64,000 bases of DNA from NCBI GenBank assembly GCA_910575625.1, contig CAJTFD010000013.1, positions 62,001 to 126,000 on the forward strand. The letters are read 5' to 3'. The notes under the pieces were generated by a model. It saw only the letters and a list, made by a program, of their open reading frames with translations. It searched no databases and was not told where the DNA came from. Of the stretch, positions 52,381 to 60,611 are shown in pieces. Made by a program: the position numbers and the translations under genes. The first letter of the stretch is position 1, and each line of letters begins with the position of its first letter. The stretch comes from Clostridia bacterium (GTDB taxonomy: Bacteria > Bacillota > Clostridia > Lachnospirales > Lachnospiraceae).

Positions 52381-53766
52381 TCAAAAATAATGGTACTGTT
52401 TCCGATGCCTGCATATCAGAGATACCGTCAGCATAAGCGTGAAAAGTTCCGCGAGCGGGACTGCAAGCCACACGCCTGTTGCCTTTAAAAATCTCGGCAG
52501 TGCCAAAAGAAACACCATAATAAATCCAAACGTCCGCAGGAAAGATATGGCTGCCGATGCCTTTCCATTCGATAACGCCGTAAATAAAGCGGATGAAAAA
52601 ATATTGCACCCAGAGAACAGAAAACTGAATGAAAAAATGCTAAATCCATTCTTTGTAATCTCAAAAACATTGCTGTTATCCTCGGCAAATAGCTTTGCAA
52701 TGCTTTCTCCGCCAAGCAGGGAAAATGAAAATACAAATATGGAAATCCCCGCTATGAAGCTGAAACAGATACGGACGGTCTTTTTTAGCTGTTTTACATT
52801 CCCGCTCCCATAGTTATAGCTTACGACGGGGGCTGTTCCCATAGAAAAGCCAATATAAAGCGTTGTTAAGAGGAACTGCGAATAGATGAGTACCGTGATC
52901 GCCGCCACGCCGTCTTCGCCTAACAGCTTCATCATTGTTACATTAAACAGAAATGTCGTTACGGCAGTCGAACACTGGCTTACCAGTTCCGACGCACCGT
53001 TGGAGCAGCTTTTCAGCAGAACAGATACGTCCATGTCAGGCTTGCAAAAGTGCAGCTCACTCCTTTTAGCTACAGAGCCTGCCACTGGCAGCCTCTTCCA
53101 CATGCTATGGTACATCAGAAAAAATATTGTACCGATGATTGATGGTATCATATATCCGATGCCTGTCCCAATAGCTGCTCCCTTGATTCCCACTTGCAGT
53201 AAAACGATAAAGACATAATCAAAAACAATATTGGCAATCCCCGCCAAAACAGCAAGTGCCAAACCTAATGTCGGCTTCCCCGCCGTCACAAACAGATTCT
53301 GATACAGCACCTGCATCATGTTAAAAGCGGCGAAAATGAGCTGTATCGTCAGATAATCCCTGCAATATGGGAACAATATTTCACTTGCACCCAATCCCCA
53401 GATGATCTCATCCAAAAAGACAAGCCCTGCCGCTGTGATCAGCAGACCGATAACCGCTCCTGCCACAACGATCAATGTGAAGTTGCTCCGGGCTTCCTCT
53501 GTGTTTCCATTCCCCATTTTCTTCGCAACGACCGCACTTCCTCCCGTCGCAAGCATCGTCCCCAGACCGACGATCAGATTGATGACGGGGCAGACGATAT
53601 TGATGGACGACAAAGCGTTCGTGTCTACAAACCTTGCTACGAAAATCGTGTCTACAATGGTGTATAATCCCATAAACAGCATCATCACCATGCTTGGGAA
53701 AGCAAATCTGATAAGGGACAGGGCGTTAAAGCTCTCTGCCAACGGGTTTTTCTGTGTTTCGGTCAT
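52381..53766 (-). CDS. MATE-family multidrug efflux transporter
   Basis: A 461-residue, twelve-helix transporter in two repeats. NALSLIRFAFPSMVMMLFMG begins helix 1, VDTIFVARFVDTNALSS follows, and the second repeat begins near residue 235. It is an Na+ or H+ driven exporter of drugs or metabolites. The start at 53766 lies inside the end of the AraC-GNAT gene (41-base overlap), and leader L3 directly precedes it, so expression may be coupled to that gene. Substrate unknown. Confidence 0.93.
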   Translation of the reverse strand: MTETQKNPLAESFNALSLIRFAFPSMVMMLFMGLYTIVDTIFVARFVDTNALSSINIVCPVINLIVGLGTMLATGGSAVVAKKMGNGNTEEARSNFTLIVVAGAVIGLLITAAGLVFLDEIIWGLGASEILFPYCRDYLTIQLIFAAFNMMQVLYQNLFVTAGKPTLGLALAVLAGIANIVFDYVFIVLLQVGIKGAAIGTGIGYMIPSIIGTIFFLMYHSMWKRLPVAGSVAKRSELHFCKPDMDVSVLLKSCSNGASELVSQCSTAVTTFLFNVTMMKLLGEDGVAAITVLIYSQFLLTTLYIGFSMGTAPVVSYNYGSGNVKQLKKTVRICFSFIAGISIFVFSFSLLGGESIAKLFAEDNSNVFEITKNGFSIFSFSFLFSGCNIFSSALFTALSNGKASAAISFLRTFGFIMVFLLALPRFLKATGVWLAVPLAELFTLMLTVSLICRHRKQYHYF

Positions 53767-54733
53767 TATCTGTTTCCCCTTTCCTGCCCGTATTTTCGGG
53801 CATAGAGGTATACCCTTGCGGTATTTCCTCCTTGTTTTTCGGTGGAAGCACGAAACGCTGCGTCGGGTAGCCATATTCCACAAGCAGTTCCCGTTCTGCA
53901 AATCCAAGACGGCAGTATTCTTCCCGCCAGCCCGTATCTGCCTTATCACCTGCACGGTATGTCGTCAGCGTGATCTCTTTCCCATAAAGCAGCTCGTCTG
54001 CCATCTTATCAAGGAACAGCTTTGTAATGCCGAGATGCCGATACTGCGGATGGACAGCCAGAAAGTCTATGCTGCCTGTGTCGGGCGAAAATCCCATCAC
54101 GCCAATAGCCATATGGTAACGCCCCCTCCTTTCGGGCGGCGGCGATTCGGTCGCCGCATTCCAATCCGGCTGCGCCGAAGCGGCTCCCTCCCGTAAGATC
54201 AGAGCCTTTTTATCCGCAATATATCGATGCAGGTTTGCGGTGTAATCTCCCTTATCCAGACATGGATAGCCGTCGATCGTAAGGCTTACCAGTTCCATCC
54301 AGTCATCCGCATCTTCAGGCGTGGCAAATTTAATATTGTCTTTTGTCAAATCCATTTTTATAAGTTCCTCCTTCAGATAGATTTCAAGCTGTAACGGGTA
54401 AAAATTTTCCGTTTCCCGAAATTCCGCAGGGGAAGTCTTATACATCACCTTAAAAATATCCGTAAATGCCTGCTGGCTTTCATACCCGCTCATAAGGGCA
54501 ATCTCAATGATCGGTTTTGCAGAAAACACCAGAAGTTTTGCCGCTTCCGTAAGCTGCCGCCGTTTTGCGTAGTCGTGGATAGTCAAGCCGACTGTCTTTG
54601 TAAAAATCCGATGCAGATGGTATTTGGAATAGTGCAGTGCCGATGCCACCATATCTAAATCCATCTTTTCATGCAGATGTTCTTCGATATAGCGGATAGC
54701 CTGTGAAACAGTGTGTACTGTCTGACCTTGCAT
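53726..54733 (-). CDS. AraC-type HTH fused to GNAT acetyltransferase domain, with insertion
   Basis: A 335-residue fusion. The N-terminal AraC HTH (1-110; ASALHYSKYHLHRIFTKTVG, ALMSGYESQQAFTDIFK) is joined to a GNAT domain (about 125-300; SIDFLAVHPQYRHLGITKLF is the acetyl-CoA site). About 25 residues rich in Pro, Ala and Arg (AASAQPDWNAATESPPPERR) interrupt the beta-strand before IGVMGF and come from a GC-rich palindrome. The start at 54733 has GGAGG upstream. It precedes and overlaps the MATE gene it probably controls. Confidence 0.85.
   Translation of the reverse strand: MQGQTVHTVSQAIRYIEEHLHEKMDLDMVASALHYSKYHLHRIFTKTVGLTIHDYAKRRQLTEAAKLLVFSAKPIIEIALMSGYESQQAFTDIFKVMYKTSPAEFRETENFYPLQLEIYLKEELIKMDLTKDNIKFATPEDADDWMELVSLTIDGYPCLDKGDYTANLHRYIADKKALILREGAASAQPDWNAATESPPPERRGRYHMAIGVMGFSPDTGSIDFLAVHPQYRHLGITKLFLDKMADELLYGKEITLTTYRAGDKADTGWREEYCRLGFAERELLVEYGYPTQRFVLPPKNKEEIPQGYTSMPENTGRKGETDNDRNTEKPVGREL
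53767..53826 (-). promoter_or_regulatory. Shared leader element, copy L3
   Basis: On the minus strand: TACC-GGTA hairpin (53811-53823), CCTCTATGCCC, GCCCG/CGGGC hairpin (53786-53801), then AGGAAAGGGG before the MATE start. It overlaps the AraC-GNAT C-terminal codons. Confidence 0.65.
54111..54195. repeat. GC-rich in-frame palindromic insertion in AraC-GNAT gene
   Basis: A sharply GC-rich patch within AT-rich coding DNA. It contains the perfect hairpin GCGGCGA/TCGCCGC and a GCCGCTTCGGCG hairpin, and adds about 25 codons without breaking the frame. Confidence 0.6.
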
Positions 54734-54806
54734 TTTGCGACCTCCTTTCTTCATTCTCGCCCATGCTTTATGGGCATAGAGGTACACCCTTGTGGTGTTT
54801 CCTCGT
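54734..54806 (-). promoter_or_regulatory. Shared leader element, copy L4
   Basis: On the minus strand: ACACC/GGTGT hairpin (54784-54798), ACCTCTATGCCC, GCCCAT/ATGGGC hairpin (54759-54775), then AAGGAGG before the AraC-GNAT start. Closest to L3. Confidence 0.7.
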
Positions 54807-54922
54807 TTTCACCCGCATTTTTTAACATTACGAAATGTCAGAGCAGGGATTCAATGAGATATTGTAGCACAAGGAGTTTTCTATCTTTTCATCATTCTTG
54901 CTATGTTTTAAACCATCCACAT

Positions 54923-55450
54923 TTACAGCAGTTCTTCTTTCAATGCTCTTATCCATTCTTCGATCGCCTGCACTAATCGAAATTGCTGATGCAGAACCGC
55001 CATGCCCGTGGCAGGAATATCGGGGGCATTTTCTTTTAAATCTACGTTCTCCTCAAGATAGGATTTCAGCACATTGATATTACTCTCAATGTTATCCAGA
55101 CATTCCCTCTGTTGTTCCTTTTCCATGCTTTCTAAATTAACGATAACCGCATTAAAATCCAAGAATATGTTGATCGGCTTGCAGGATATTTTAAGCATCA
55201 GCTTCTCAAATTCTTCATTTCCTGCATCCGTCAAGGAATATACTGCTTTTTCGGGCATTTTTCCCTCTTTCTCCGTGCGGCTTGTGATAAGCCCCTTTTC
55301 TTCCAACTGGATAACCTTTTTATAGATGGATGGTGTGCTGATTTTTACCCATTTTGAAATGTTGCGGTATTCCACCAGTTTCTGAATATTGTATGCACTC
55401 AAGGATTCCCGTTTCAACATTCCCAATACGATCAAGTCAATGGTCGCCAT
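54923..55450 (-). CDS. PadR-family regulator 1
   Basis: A 175-residue PadR protein: winged helix 1-85 (MLKRESLSAYNIQKLVEYR; TPSIYKKVIQLEEKGLI; KAVYSLTDAG) followed by a C-terminal helical dimerisation domain. PadR proteins repress efflux or detoxification genes until a phenolic compound or drug binds. Divergent from MATE-2; two matching operators lie between. AGGAGG precedes the ATG. Confidence 0.92.
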   Translation of the reverse strand: MATIDLIVLGMLKRESLSAYNIQKLVEYRNISKWVKISTPSIYKKVIQLEEKGLITSRTEKEGKMPEKAVYSLTDAGNEEFEKLMLKISCKPINIFLDFNAVIVNLESMEKEQQRECLDNIESNINVLKSYLEENVDLKENAPDIPATGMAVLHQQFRLVQAIEEWIRALKEELL

Positions 55451-55471
55451 TTAAAATCCCTCCTTTTTCTA

Positions 55472-55533
55472 TTGACAACTACTATAAATTATAGTATTAT
55501 GATCCCTACAACGCAAATACTATATTTTATAGT
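55472..55533. promoter_or_regulatory. Divergent PadR-1/MATE-2 promoters with paired operators
   Basis: Two boxes of form ACTATA-N3-TATAGT at 55481-55495 and 55519-55533. Plus promoter TTGACA (55472-55477)-17-TATTAT (55495-55500) has box 1 in its spacer. Minus promoter TTGCGT-17-TATAAT has its -10 (55488-55493) inside box 1. Binding there would block both promoters. Confidence 0.85.
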
Positions 55534-55573
55534 AGTATAAACAATACTATTTGTCGAGAGAAAGGAGTTCAAA

Positions 55574-56959
55574 ATGAACAGTCAAAGCAAAAAGATGGAG
55601 CTGCTCGGCAGCACATCCATACCAAAAGCACTTTTAGCAATGGGCATCCCAACAATGATCGGCATGTTGGTAAATGCTTTCTACAACCTTGTTGACGCTT
55701 ACTTTGTCGGCGTGCTAGGGGAGAGCCAGATGGGGGCGATCTCCGTGGTCTATCCGCTCGGACAGGTCGTTGTCGGTCTTGGTCTGCTGTTTGGAAACGG
55801 TGCGGCATCTTACATTTCCCGATTATTAGGTCGTGGGGATAGGGAAAACGCGGATAAAGTGGCAAGTACCGCTTTATACAGCAGCATATCCGTAGGGGCG
55901 GTCATCATTCTCATTTCTATGGTGTTCCTGCATCCCATACTGAAGCTCTTGGGGGCAACCGACAGCATCCTCCCCTTTGCCGCCACATACGCAAGGCTCT
56001 ACATTGTTTCCTGCATCTTCAATGTATTCAATGTCACAATGAATAACATTGTAACTAGCGAAGGAGCCGCTAAAACAACCATGTGTGCCTTGCTGACGGG
56101 TGCGGTACTCAATATCGCCTTAGACCCGCTGTTTATCTATGTGTTTGATTTAGGCGTGGCGGGAGCGGCGATAGCGACCGCAATCTCACAAGTCGTTTCA
56201 ACCTGCGTATATCTGACCTATATTTTTCGGAAAAAAAGCGTATTCCATTTTCGGGTTAAGGACTGCACATATACAAAAGAAAACATATCTGAGATTTTCA
56301 AGATCGGCATCCCGACATTGGTATTCCAGATTTTAACGAGTGTGTCCATTTCCTTGATCAACAATGCCGCTGGTGATTACGGGGATTCTGCCATTGCAGG
56401 CATGGGCGTCGTCACCCGCCTTATCTCAATGGGCAGCTTGTCCGTATTCGGGTTCATCAAAGGCTTTCAGCCCATTGCAGGGTACAGTTATGGGGCGAAA
56501 AAGTTTGACCGTCTGCGTGAAGTGATCAAGACTTCCACCCTGTGGTCTACGATTTTCTGTGTGATTTTCGGTGTGATACTGGCTCTGTTCCCTACGTCTA
56601 TCGTTTCCCAATTCACAAAGGGCGACGCCGAGATGATCCGCATCGGGGCAGCGTCTTTGAGGGCAAACGGCATTTCCATCATGCTCTTTGGATTTTATAC
56701 GGTGTATTCTTCCCTGTTCCTTGCTTTGGGAAAAGGCAGAGAGGGCTTTATCCTCGGAGCTTGCAGACAGGGGATCTGTTTTATCCCCGTTATCCTGTTT
56801 CTTCCGATTGTCTGGGGGCTAAATGGCATTATATATGCCCAGCCGATTGCCGATGTGCTTTCCGCAGTCATAACGGTATTCATGGCGATACCGCTCCATA
56901 AAAAGCTGAATGAGATGCAGAGAAGAACTGCTGAAATAAGCACGAAAGACAACGACTAA
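55574..56959 (+). CDS. MATE-family multidrug efflux transporter (MATE-2)
   Basis: A 461-residue twelve-helix MATE protein: IPKALLAMGIPTMIGMLVNA (helix 1), YNLVDAYFVG, FGNGAASYISRLLGRG, and the second-half FGFIKGFQPIAGYSYGAKK. Probable cation-driven drug/metabolite exporter. AAAGGAG precedes the ATG. Divergent from PadR-1 and behind operator-embedded promoters, so it is very likely repressed by it. It is only distantly similar to the MATE protein at 52381. Confidence 0.93.
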   Translation: MNSQSKKMELLGSTSIPKALLAMGIPTMIGMLVNAFYNLVDAYFVGVLGESQMGAISVVYPLGQVVVGLGLLFGNGAASYISRLLGRGDRENADKVASTALYSSISVGAVIILISMVFLHPILKLLGATDSILPFAATYARLYIVSCIFNVFNVTMNNIVTSEGAAKTTMCALLTGAVLNIALDPLFIYVFDLGVAGAAIATAISQVVSTCVYLTYIFRKKSVFHFRVKDCTYTKENISEIFKIGIPTLVFQILTSVSISLINNAAGDYGDSAIAGMGVVTRLISMGSLSVFGFIKGFQPIAGYSYGAKKFDRLREVIKTSTLWSTIFCVIFGVILALFPTSIVSQFTKGDAEMIRIGAASLRANGISIMLFGFYTVYSSLFLALGKGREGFILGACRQGICFIPVILFLPIVWGLNGIIYAQPIADVLSAVITVFMAIPLHKKLNEMQRRTAEISTKDND

Positions 56960-56980
56960 ATTTTTATCTTTCTGACAAAC

Positions 56981-57043
56981 AGAGCCGATGAGCTGTGAGG
57001 TTTCCCACAAGTTCATCGGCTCTGCATCTGTGTGTCTGGCTCT
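56981..57043. repeat. KTR-gene terminator-like repeat (R-b)
   Basis: AGAGCCGATGA and TCATCGGCTCT form a hairpin, followed by GCATCTGTGTGTCTGGCTCT. The same hairpin plus tail is at 61108-61176, where the tail is the 3' coding end of a KTR gene. Here it is separated from the KTR gene at 57697 by the ATC-hydrolase gene. Confidence 0.75.
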
Positions 57044-57064
57044 CTAATGGCTTTACTTGAATAT

Positions 57065-57673
57065 CTAATTTCCATGAATGAAATGAAAGTCACAACAATT
57101 AGCACCTTCTCCTATTGTTCCCATGCGTTCAAATCTAATCTTTGGTTCATATCCCGAAAAAGCGGTTATATCACTTTGGCAAAAAACCGTACAAAGTTCT
57201 GGGCAGGAATATTTCTCACACATATCTTTGTAAAGGCAATGGACTATATTAAAATGGATTTCTCTATTATCATGCCTTTTCCATTCTACCGTAAACCCCT
57301 CTGTTGGGTACTTTTTGCTCATATGCGATTTGGCAAACATTTTAAATAAACCATAGGTAAATGGCATTTTTGTAAGTTTAGCATTTTTTTCCGCTAAGTT
57401 GTGTGCATTGTGCTGTATTTCCTTATAAGCAATCATAAATGCTTGTTCTTTGGTAAAACCCTGTTCAACAAGGGTTAAATATATACCCATGATTGGCAGC
57501 AATCTTTTGAAAATATGCTGATTTATTTCGTCATTCTCGGATTTTGCTTCCCTCTCGCTTAGATTCGTATATTTTTCACACATTAAAATATAAAGCTGTT
57601 TTCCTTGTTCATTTCCGTATTCATCAGTTAAATCATCGTATAGAAAATTGAAATCTGTTTCTTTATAGTCCAT
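57065..57673 (-). CDS. L-2-amino-thiazoline-4-carboxylate hydrolase-like protein
   Basis: A 202-residue protein of the ATC-hydrolase family, recognised by the C-terminal cysteine pattern: CPELCTVFCQSD, then the end RMGTIGEGANCCDFHF. True ATC hydrolase opens a thiazoline ring in the route to L-cysteine; many relatives are uncharacterised. It appears to interrupt the 3' end of the KTR gene upstream. No regulator of its own is seen. Confidence 0.8.
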   Translation of the reverse strand: MDYKETDFNFLYDDLTDEYGNEQGKQLYILMCEKYTNLSEREAKSENDEINQHIFKRLLPIMGIYLTLVEQGFTKEQAFMIAYKEIQHNAHNLAEKNAKLTKMPFTYGLFKMFAKSHMSKKYPTEGFTVEWKRHDNREIHFNIVHCLYKDMCEKYSCPELCTVFCQSDITAFSGYEPKIRFERMGTIGEGANCCDFHFIHGN

Positions 57674-57696
57674 AATCTTATCTCCGTTTCATGCAA

Positions 57697-57861
57697 TCAT
57701 TTATTTATAACTGTTACTTTCATATGTTTCGCTTCAATCAGCATTTCCTGCTTACATTTTGGACAATAAAGCGGAAAATTTAGCAGCACGGTATCTTCTC
57801 TGATTTGATTACGGGTTTTATTTCCGCAAACAGGGCAGTGTACCCATTCTGTTTTTTTCAT
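57697..57861 (-). CDS. Cysteine-rich KTR protein, truncated C-terminus (KTR-1)
   Basis: A 54-residue zinc-ribbon protein: CPVCGNKTRNQIREDTVL then CPKCKQEMLIEAKHMKVTVI. Two CxxC pairs, about 21 residues apart, should bind zinc. Such proteins are common in mobile regions of Clostridia and have no known function. Its C-terminus ends VINK, whereas the paralogue at 61146 continues EPDTQMQSR into a terminator hairpin; that missing tail lies 650 bases further on at R-b. Confidence 0.87.
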   Translation of the reverse strand: MKKTEWVHCPVCGNKTRNQIREDTVLLNFPLYCPKCKQEMLIEAKHMKVTVINK

Positions 57862-57880
57862 TTAACCACCTCACTATCTC

Positions 57881-58519
57881 TTAGGACAGCAGATTATGGA
57901 CAGTCTTGTAAACAAGAGGAATATACATACAAAGCAAAGACAACCGTTCCCACAATCCCTCATATTTCAACATGGTATTTTGAAACTGCTCTTTATTTCC
58001 CATGATAAAGCAGACAAAGAAAATTAATGCCAGGATAAAAGAAATAACACATATAATGCCGAAAATAACATTGTTCTGCTTGAATGCTAAAATCCCATTT
58101 AACAATGGAAAAAACAATAATGCCATAAATCCGATTGCCGCACTTATTCCGTGTACTTTTGAAGCCGCAGTAACAATGTCTTTGTTTTTATTCACATGGA
58201 ATATTCCCGAAACCAATCCTGCTCCGACAGCAAATGTCCCCAGTGAGAACAACAGTAAAACCGATAGGATTGGAAAGTCTTTTTTCGTAGTAAAAAAATA
58301 TGCAGCCGCTGCAAATGCCAGAAAACATCCAAGCCATATTAACCATGTATTATAAACAACACGAACGGGGCTTTGCAGACTTCCCAACGCACTCATTGCC
58401 ATTGTTTTACTATTGTACCCATCATAATACCGACACAATATCCACGGAAGAATAAACTCGCCAACAACTGTAAAGAGCATAACTGAATGAAATATCTTAC
58501 TGGTTATTATATTTCCCAT
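57881..58519 (-). CDS. DUF998 family membrane protein
   Basis: A 212-residue protein with six hydrophobic helices and short loops, of the DUF998 type (FAVGAGLVSGIFHVN; KVHGISAAIGF). Function unknown. The start at 58519 follows AGGGGAG. It lies 13 bases after the upstream gene and shares an operon with it, divergent from PadR-3. Confidence 0.8.
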   Translation of the reverse strand: MGNIITSKIFHSVMLFTVVGEFILPWILCRYYDGYNSKTMAMSALGSLQSPVRVVYNTWLIWLGCFLAFAAAAYFFTTKKDFPILSVLLLFSLGTFAVGAGLVSGIFHVNKNKDIVTAASKVHGISAAIGFMALLFFPLLNGILAFKQNNVIFGIICVISFILALIFFVCFIMGNKEQFQNTMLKYEGLWERLSLLCMYIPLVYKTVHNLLS

Positions 58520-58532
58520 TTTCCAATCTCCC

Positions 58533-59000
58533 CTAATATCTCTTAATTTCTCCATGAAAATTATGTGCTTTTTCAAGCAGCGGTCCTTTTGCTCCCATTG
58601 TAAAGGCAATATCACTGCTGCGGATTGACAACAGCTCCATTTCAGACTGTAATTCTAAAACGTCCAACGTATTTTGCGGCAATTTAACAGCTCCGTCCTT
58701 ATCAATGTTAATCCACGCATATTTACGCCCTTTATATCGGATAAACTCACCCTCGGAAAGCTGGCAGTCCCTTAACGCAGGGCATTCTTCCAATATATGG
58801 CTGAGTTTCGAATTTGACAGCAGCGGATATGTCGTCACGCAAAAGCCGCCTGTTATTTTGCTTCCCGTAAAAATTATCACTTTTCCATCCCGCAGTGCAT
58901 CATATTCCAACAATGCCTGTGGCGGGATGCGTATTGTTAAATCGGGGTTTATAACGGAAAGACCAAATACAAATTTACCCCCTTTATTGAGCTGCGGCAT
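58533..59000 (-). CDS. Hypothetical protein with AbrB-like half-repeats
   Basis: A 155-residue protein of unknown function. Two segments, LTIRIPPQALLEYDALRDGK and AVKLPQNTLDVLELQSEMEL, resemble the swapped-hairpin AbrB/MazE fold and may be an internal duplication. No HTH or membrane segment. First gene of the unit with DUF998, facing PadR-3 across a palindromic operator. Confidence 0.65.
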   Translation of the reverse strand: MPQLNKGGKFVFGLSVINPDLTIRIPPQALLEYDALRDGKVIIFTGSKITGGFCVTTYPLLSNSKLSHILEECPALRDCQLSEGEFIRYKGRKYAWINIDKDGAVKLPQNTLDVLELQSEMELLSIRSSDIAFTMGAKGPLLEKAHNFHGEIKRY

Positions 59001-59069
59001 AAAAAACCTCCTTTTCCAGTATTCCTTTTTCTACATTGATATGTTATAATAGTAGTGTCCACAAAAACT

Positions 59070-59085
59070 ACTTTATATATAAAGT
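59070..59085. promoter_or_regulatory. PadR-3 operator
   Basis: ACTTTATATATAAAGT, a perfect 16-bp palindrome flanked by CTACT/GTACTAC, lies between PadR-3 and the divergent hypothetical/DUF998 unit. Confidence 0.7.
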
Positions 59086-59111
59086 ACTACAAATACAACA
59101 TAATGTCAAGG

Positions 59112-59196
59112 AGGAAGGCAAATGCAACGCATTTCTTGAATGCCTTCCGACGCTTTGGCAGGCGACGCATTGCGGCGCGTGCCGATTCCGCTTAAT
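59112..59196 (+). promoter_or_regulatory. Structured leader of PadR-3
   Basis: GGAAGGC and GCCTTCC form one stem; the following GGCAGGCGACGCATTGCGGC segment is GC-rich and can fold again. A second ribosome site (AAGGAGG) follows for PadR-3. The GC-rich patch is foreign to its surroundings, like that at 54111-54195. Confidence 0.55.
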
Positions 59197-59210
59197 AAGG
59201 AGGAAAAAAT

Positions 59211-59747
59211 ATGCTGTCCAAACCTGCCACAATGCTTTTAGGTTTCATATACGAAAAACCACTTAACGCATACGAGATAATAAAACTCTTAAACTACATG
59301 AATGTGAAATGGTGGTTTAATATCGCTGATTCAACGGTATATTCGACATTAAAAACCCTTGAGAAAAAGGAATTTATATCTGGCACTACCGAGAAAGTCG
59401 GAAATATGCCAGACCGCACCGTTTACAAACTTTCTGATAAGGGGAAAAGCGAATTTATAAACACTTTAAAAGCATCCATCCTGCAATTCAACTATGATAC
59501 AAACATCTTTTCTATTGCCGCTTTTTTTCTAAGTACATTTACCCCTGATGAACAGCAGGAACTTTTGCAGGAACGGCTTAATATTTTGCAAAAGTACCGT
59601 GCAGGGATTGAAAAACAAATCAATCCGTTATGGGAGAATGAAGTTTCTTCTGCCCATTCTGCAAATGTAAAAAGAATGATCGACCTTGTAGATGCTGAAA
59701 TAACAGGAACAAACCGTTTACTTGAAAGCTGCAACGCCAACATATAA
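59211..59747 (+). CDS. PadR-family regulator 3
   Basis: A 178-residue PadR protein: LLGFIYEKPLNAYEIIKLLNY, ADSTVYSTLKTLEKKEFI and RTVYKLSDKG form the winged helix; a long helical C-terminal domain follows. AAGGAGG precedes the ATG. It probably represses the divergent hypothetical/DUF998 genes through the palindrome at 59070. An AraC gene follows after 41 bases on the same strand. Confidence 0.92.
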   Translation: MLSKPATMLLGFIYEKPLNAYEIIKLLNYMNVKWWFNIADSTVYSTLKTLEKKEFISGTTEKVGNMPDRTVYKLSDKGKSEFINTLKASILQFNYDTNIFSIAAFFLSTFTPDEQQELLQERLNILQKYRAGIEKQINPLWENEVSSAHSANVKRMIDLVDAEITGTNRLLESCNANI

Positions 59748-59788
59748 CCCAAGTCCATGAAATGGATAACAGACCGTGAGGAAAACCT

Positions 59789-60598
59789 ATGACTACAAAC
59801 AATATCCGCTATTTATATCATGCAGAAACAGGCATTGAGCTGATTTTCTGTAAGGATTCAACCATATCTTACCCATTACATAATCACGTTTCCGTACTGA
59901 CGATCGGTATCATACTGGACGGCTCCGTAGTCCTTACAACGAGTAAGGAAACAAGGGCTTATAAGCAAAACGAAACATTTGCAATATTTCCGTATGAGCC
60001 GCATAGCATTTCGGCACATGACAGCTATTCCCTGCTTACCCTGTGCATTGATAAGAATGCTGTAAACAACGCAGATGTTATCACCATACAAAAACATATT
60101 GGATTTCTTCTGATGCAGGCTCTGAATATGGGAAAAATTAGCCACTATCAGATATTACAGCTATTAAACTGTCTGGATGAAACCTCGGATTCTTCCAACT
60201 GGCAGCTAAAAAACCATACCCCATATATCCACGACTTAAAAAAACAGTTGGAATTATACCCAGAATATAAACTTACTGTCGAGGAAATGGCACAAAACGT
60301 TTTTCTAAGCAAATATCACTTTATCAGAAGCTTCAAGGCAGAGGTAGGGCTTACGCCGCACCAGTTTCAAATCCAGAACCGTATCCGCAAGGCACAACGC
60401 CTAATCCACGAAGCCGATACGATAACCGAAGTAGCTTTGACCACGGGTTTCTGCGACCAAAGCCACTTCATAAAGCAATTTGAGAAATATGTAGGCTTAC
60501 CGCCTTTAACTTATAAATCTTCTTCTGGAGTTATCCACCAAAATACCTCTATACCCTCTGGGGCACTCGTGACATTCGGCGATGCGAAAGAGATATAA
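59789..60598 (+). CDS. AraC-family regulator
   Basis: A 269-residue regulator with an N-terminal cupin sensor (about 20-95, SYPLHNHVSVLTIGIILDG, FPYEPHSI) and a C-terminal double HTH (about 155-250; EEMAQNVFLSKYHFIRSFKAE; ALTTGFCDQSHFIKQF). It ends with an extra tail containing NTSIPSGAL, whose coding sequence resembles part of leader L3. Probably cotranscribed with PadR-3. Target unknown; it converges with a cupin gene. Confidence 0.9.
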   Translation: MTTNNIRYLYHAETGIELIFCKDSTISYPLHNHVSVLTIGIILDGSVVLTTSKETRAYKQNETFAIFPYEPHSISAHDSYSLLTLCIDKNAVNNADVITIQKHIGFLLMQALNMGKISHYQILQLLNCLDETSDSSNWQLKNHTPYIHDLKKQLELYPEYKLTVEEMAQNVFLSKYHFIRSFKAEVGLTPHQFQIQNRIRKAQRLIHEADTITEVALTTGFCDQSHFIKQFEKYVGLPPLTYKSSSGVIHQNTSIPSGALVTFGDAKEI

Positions 60599-60611
60599 CC
60601 AGATAGACCGA

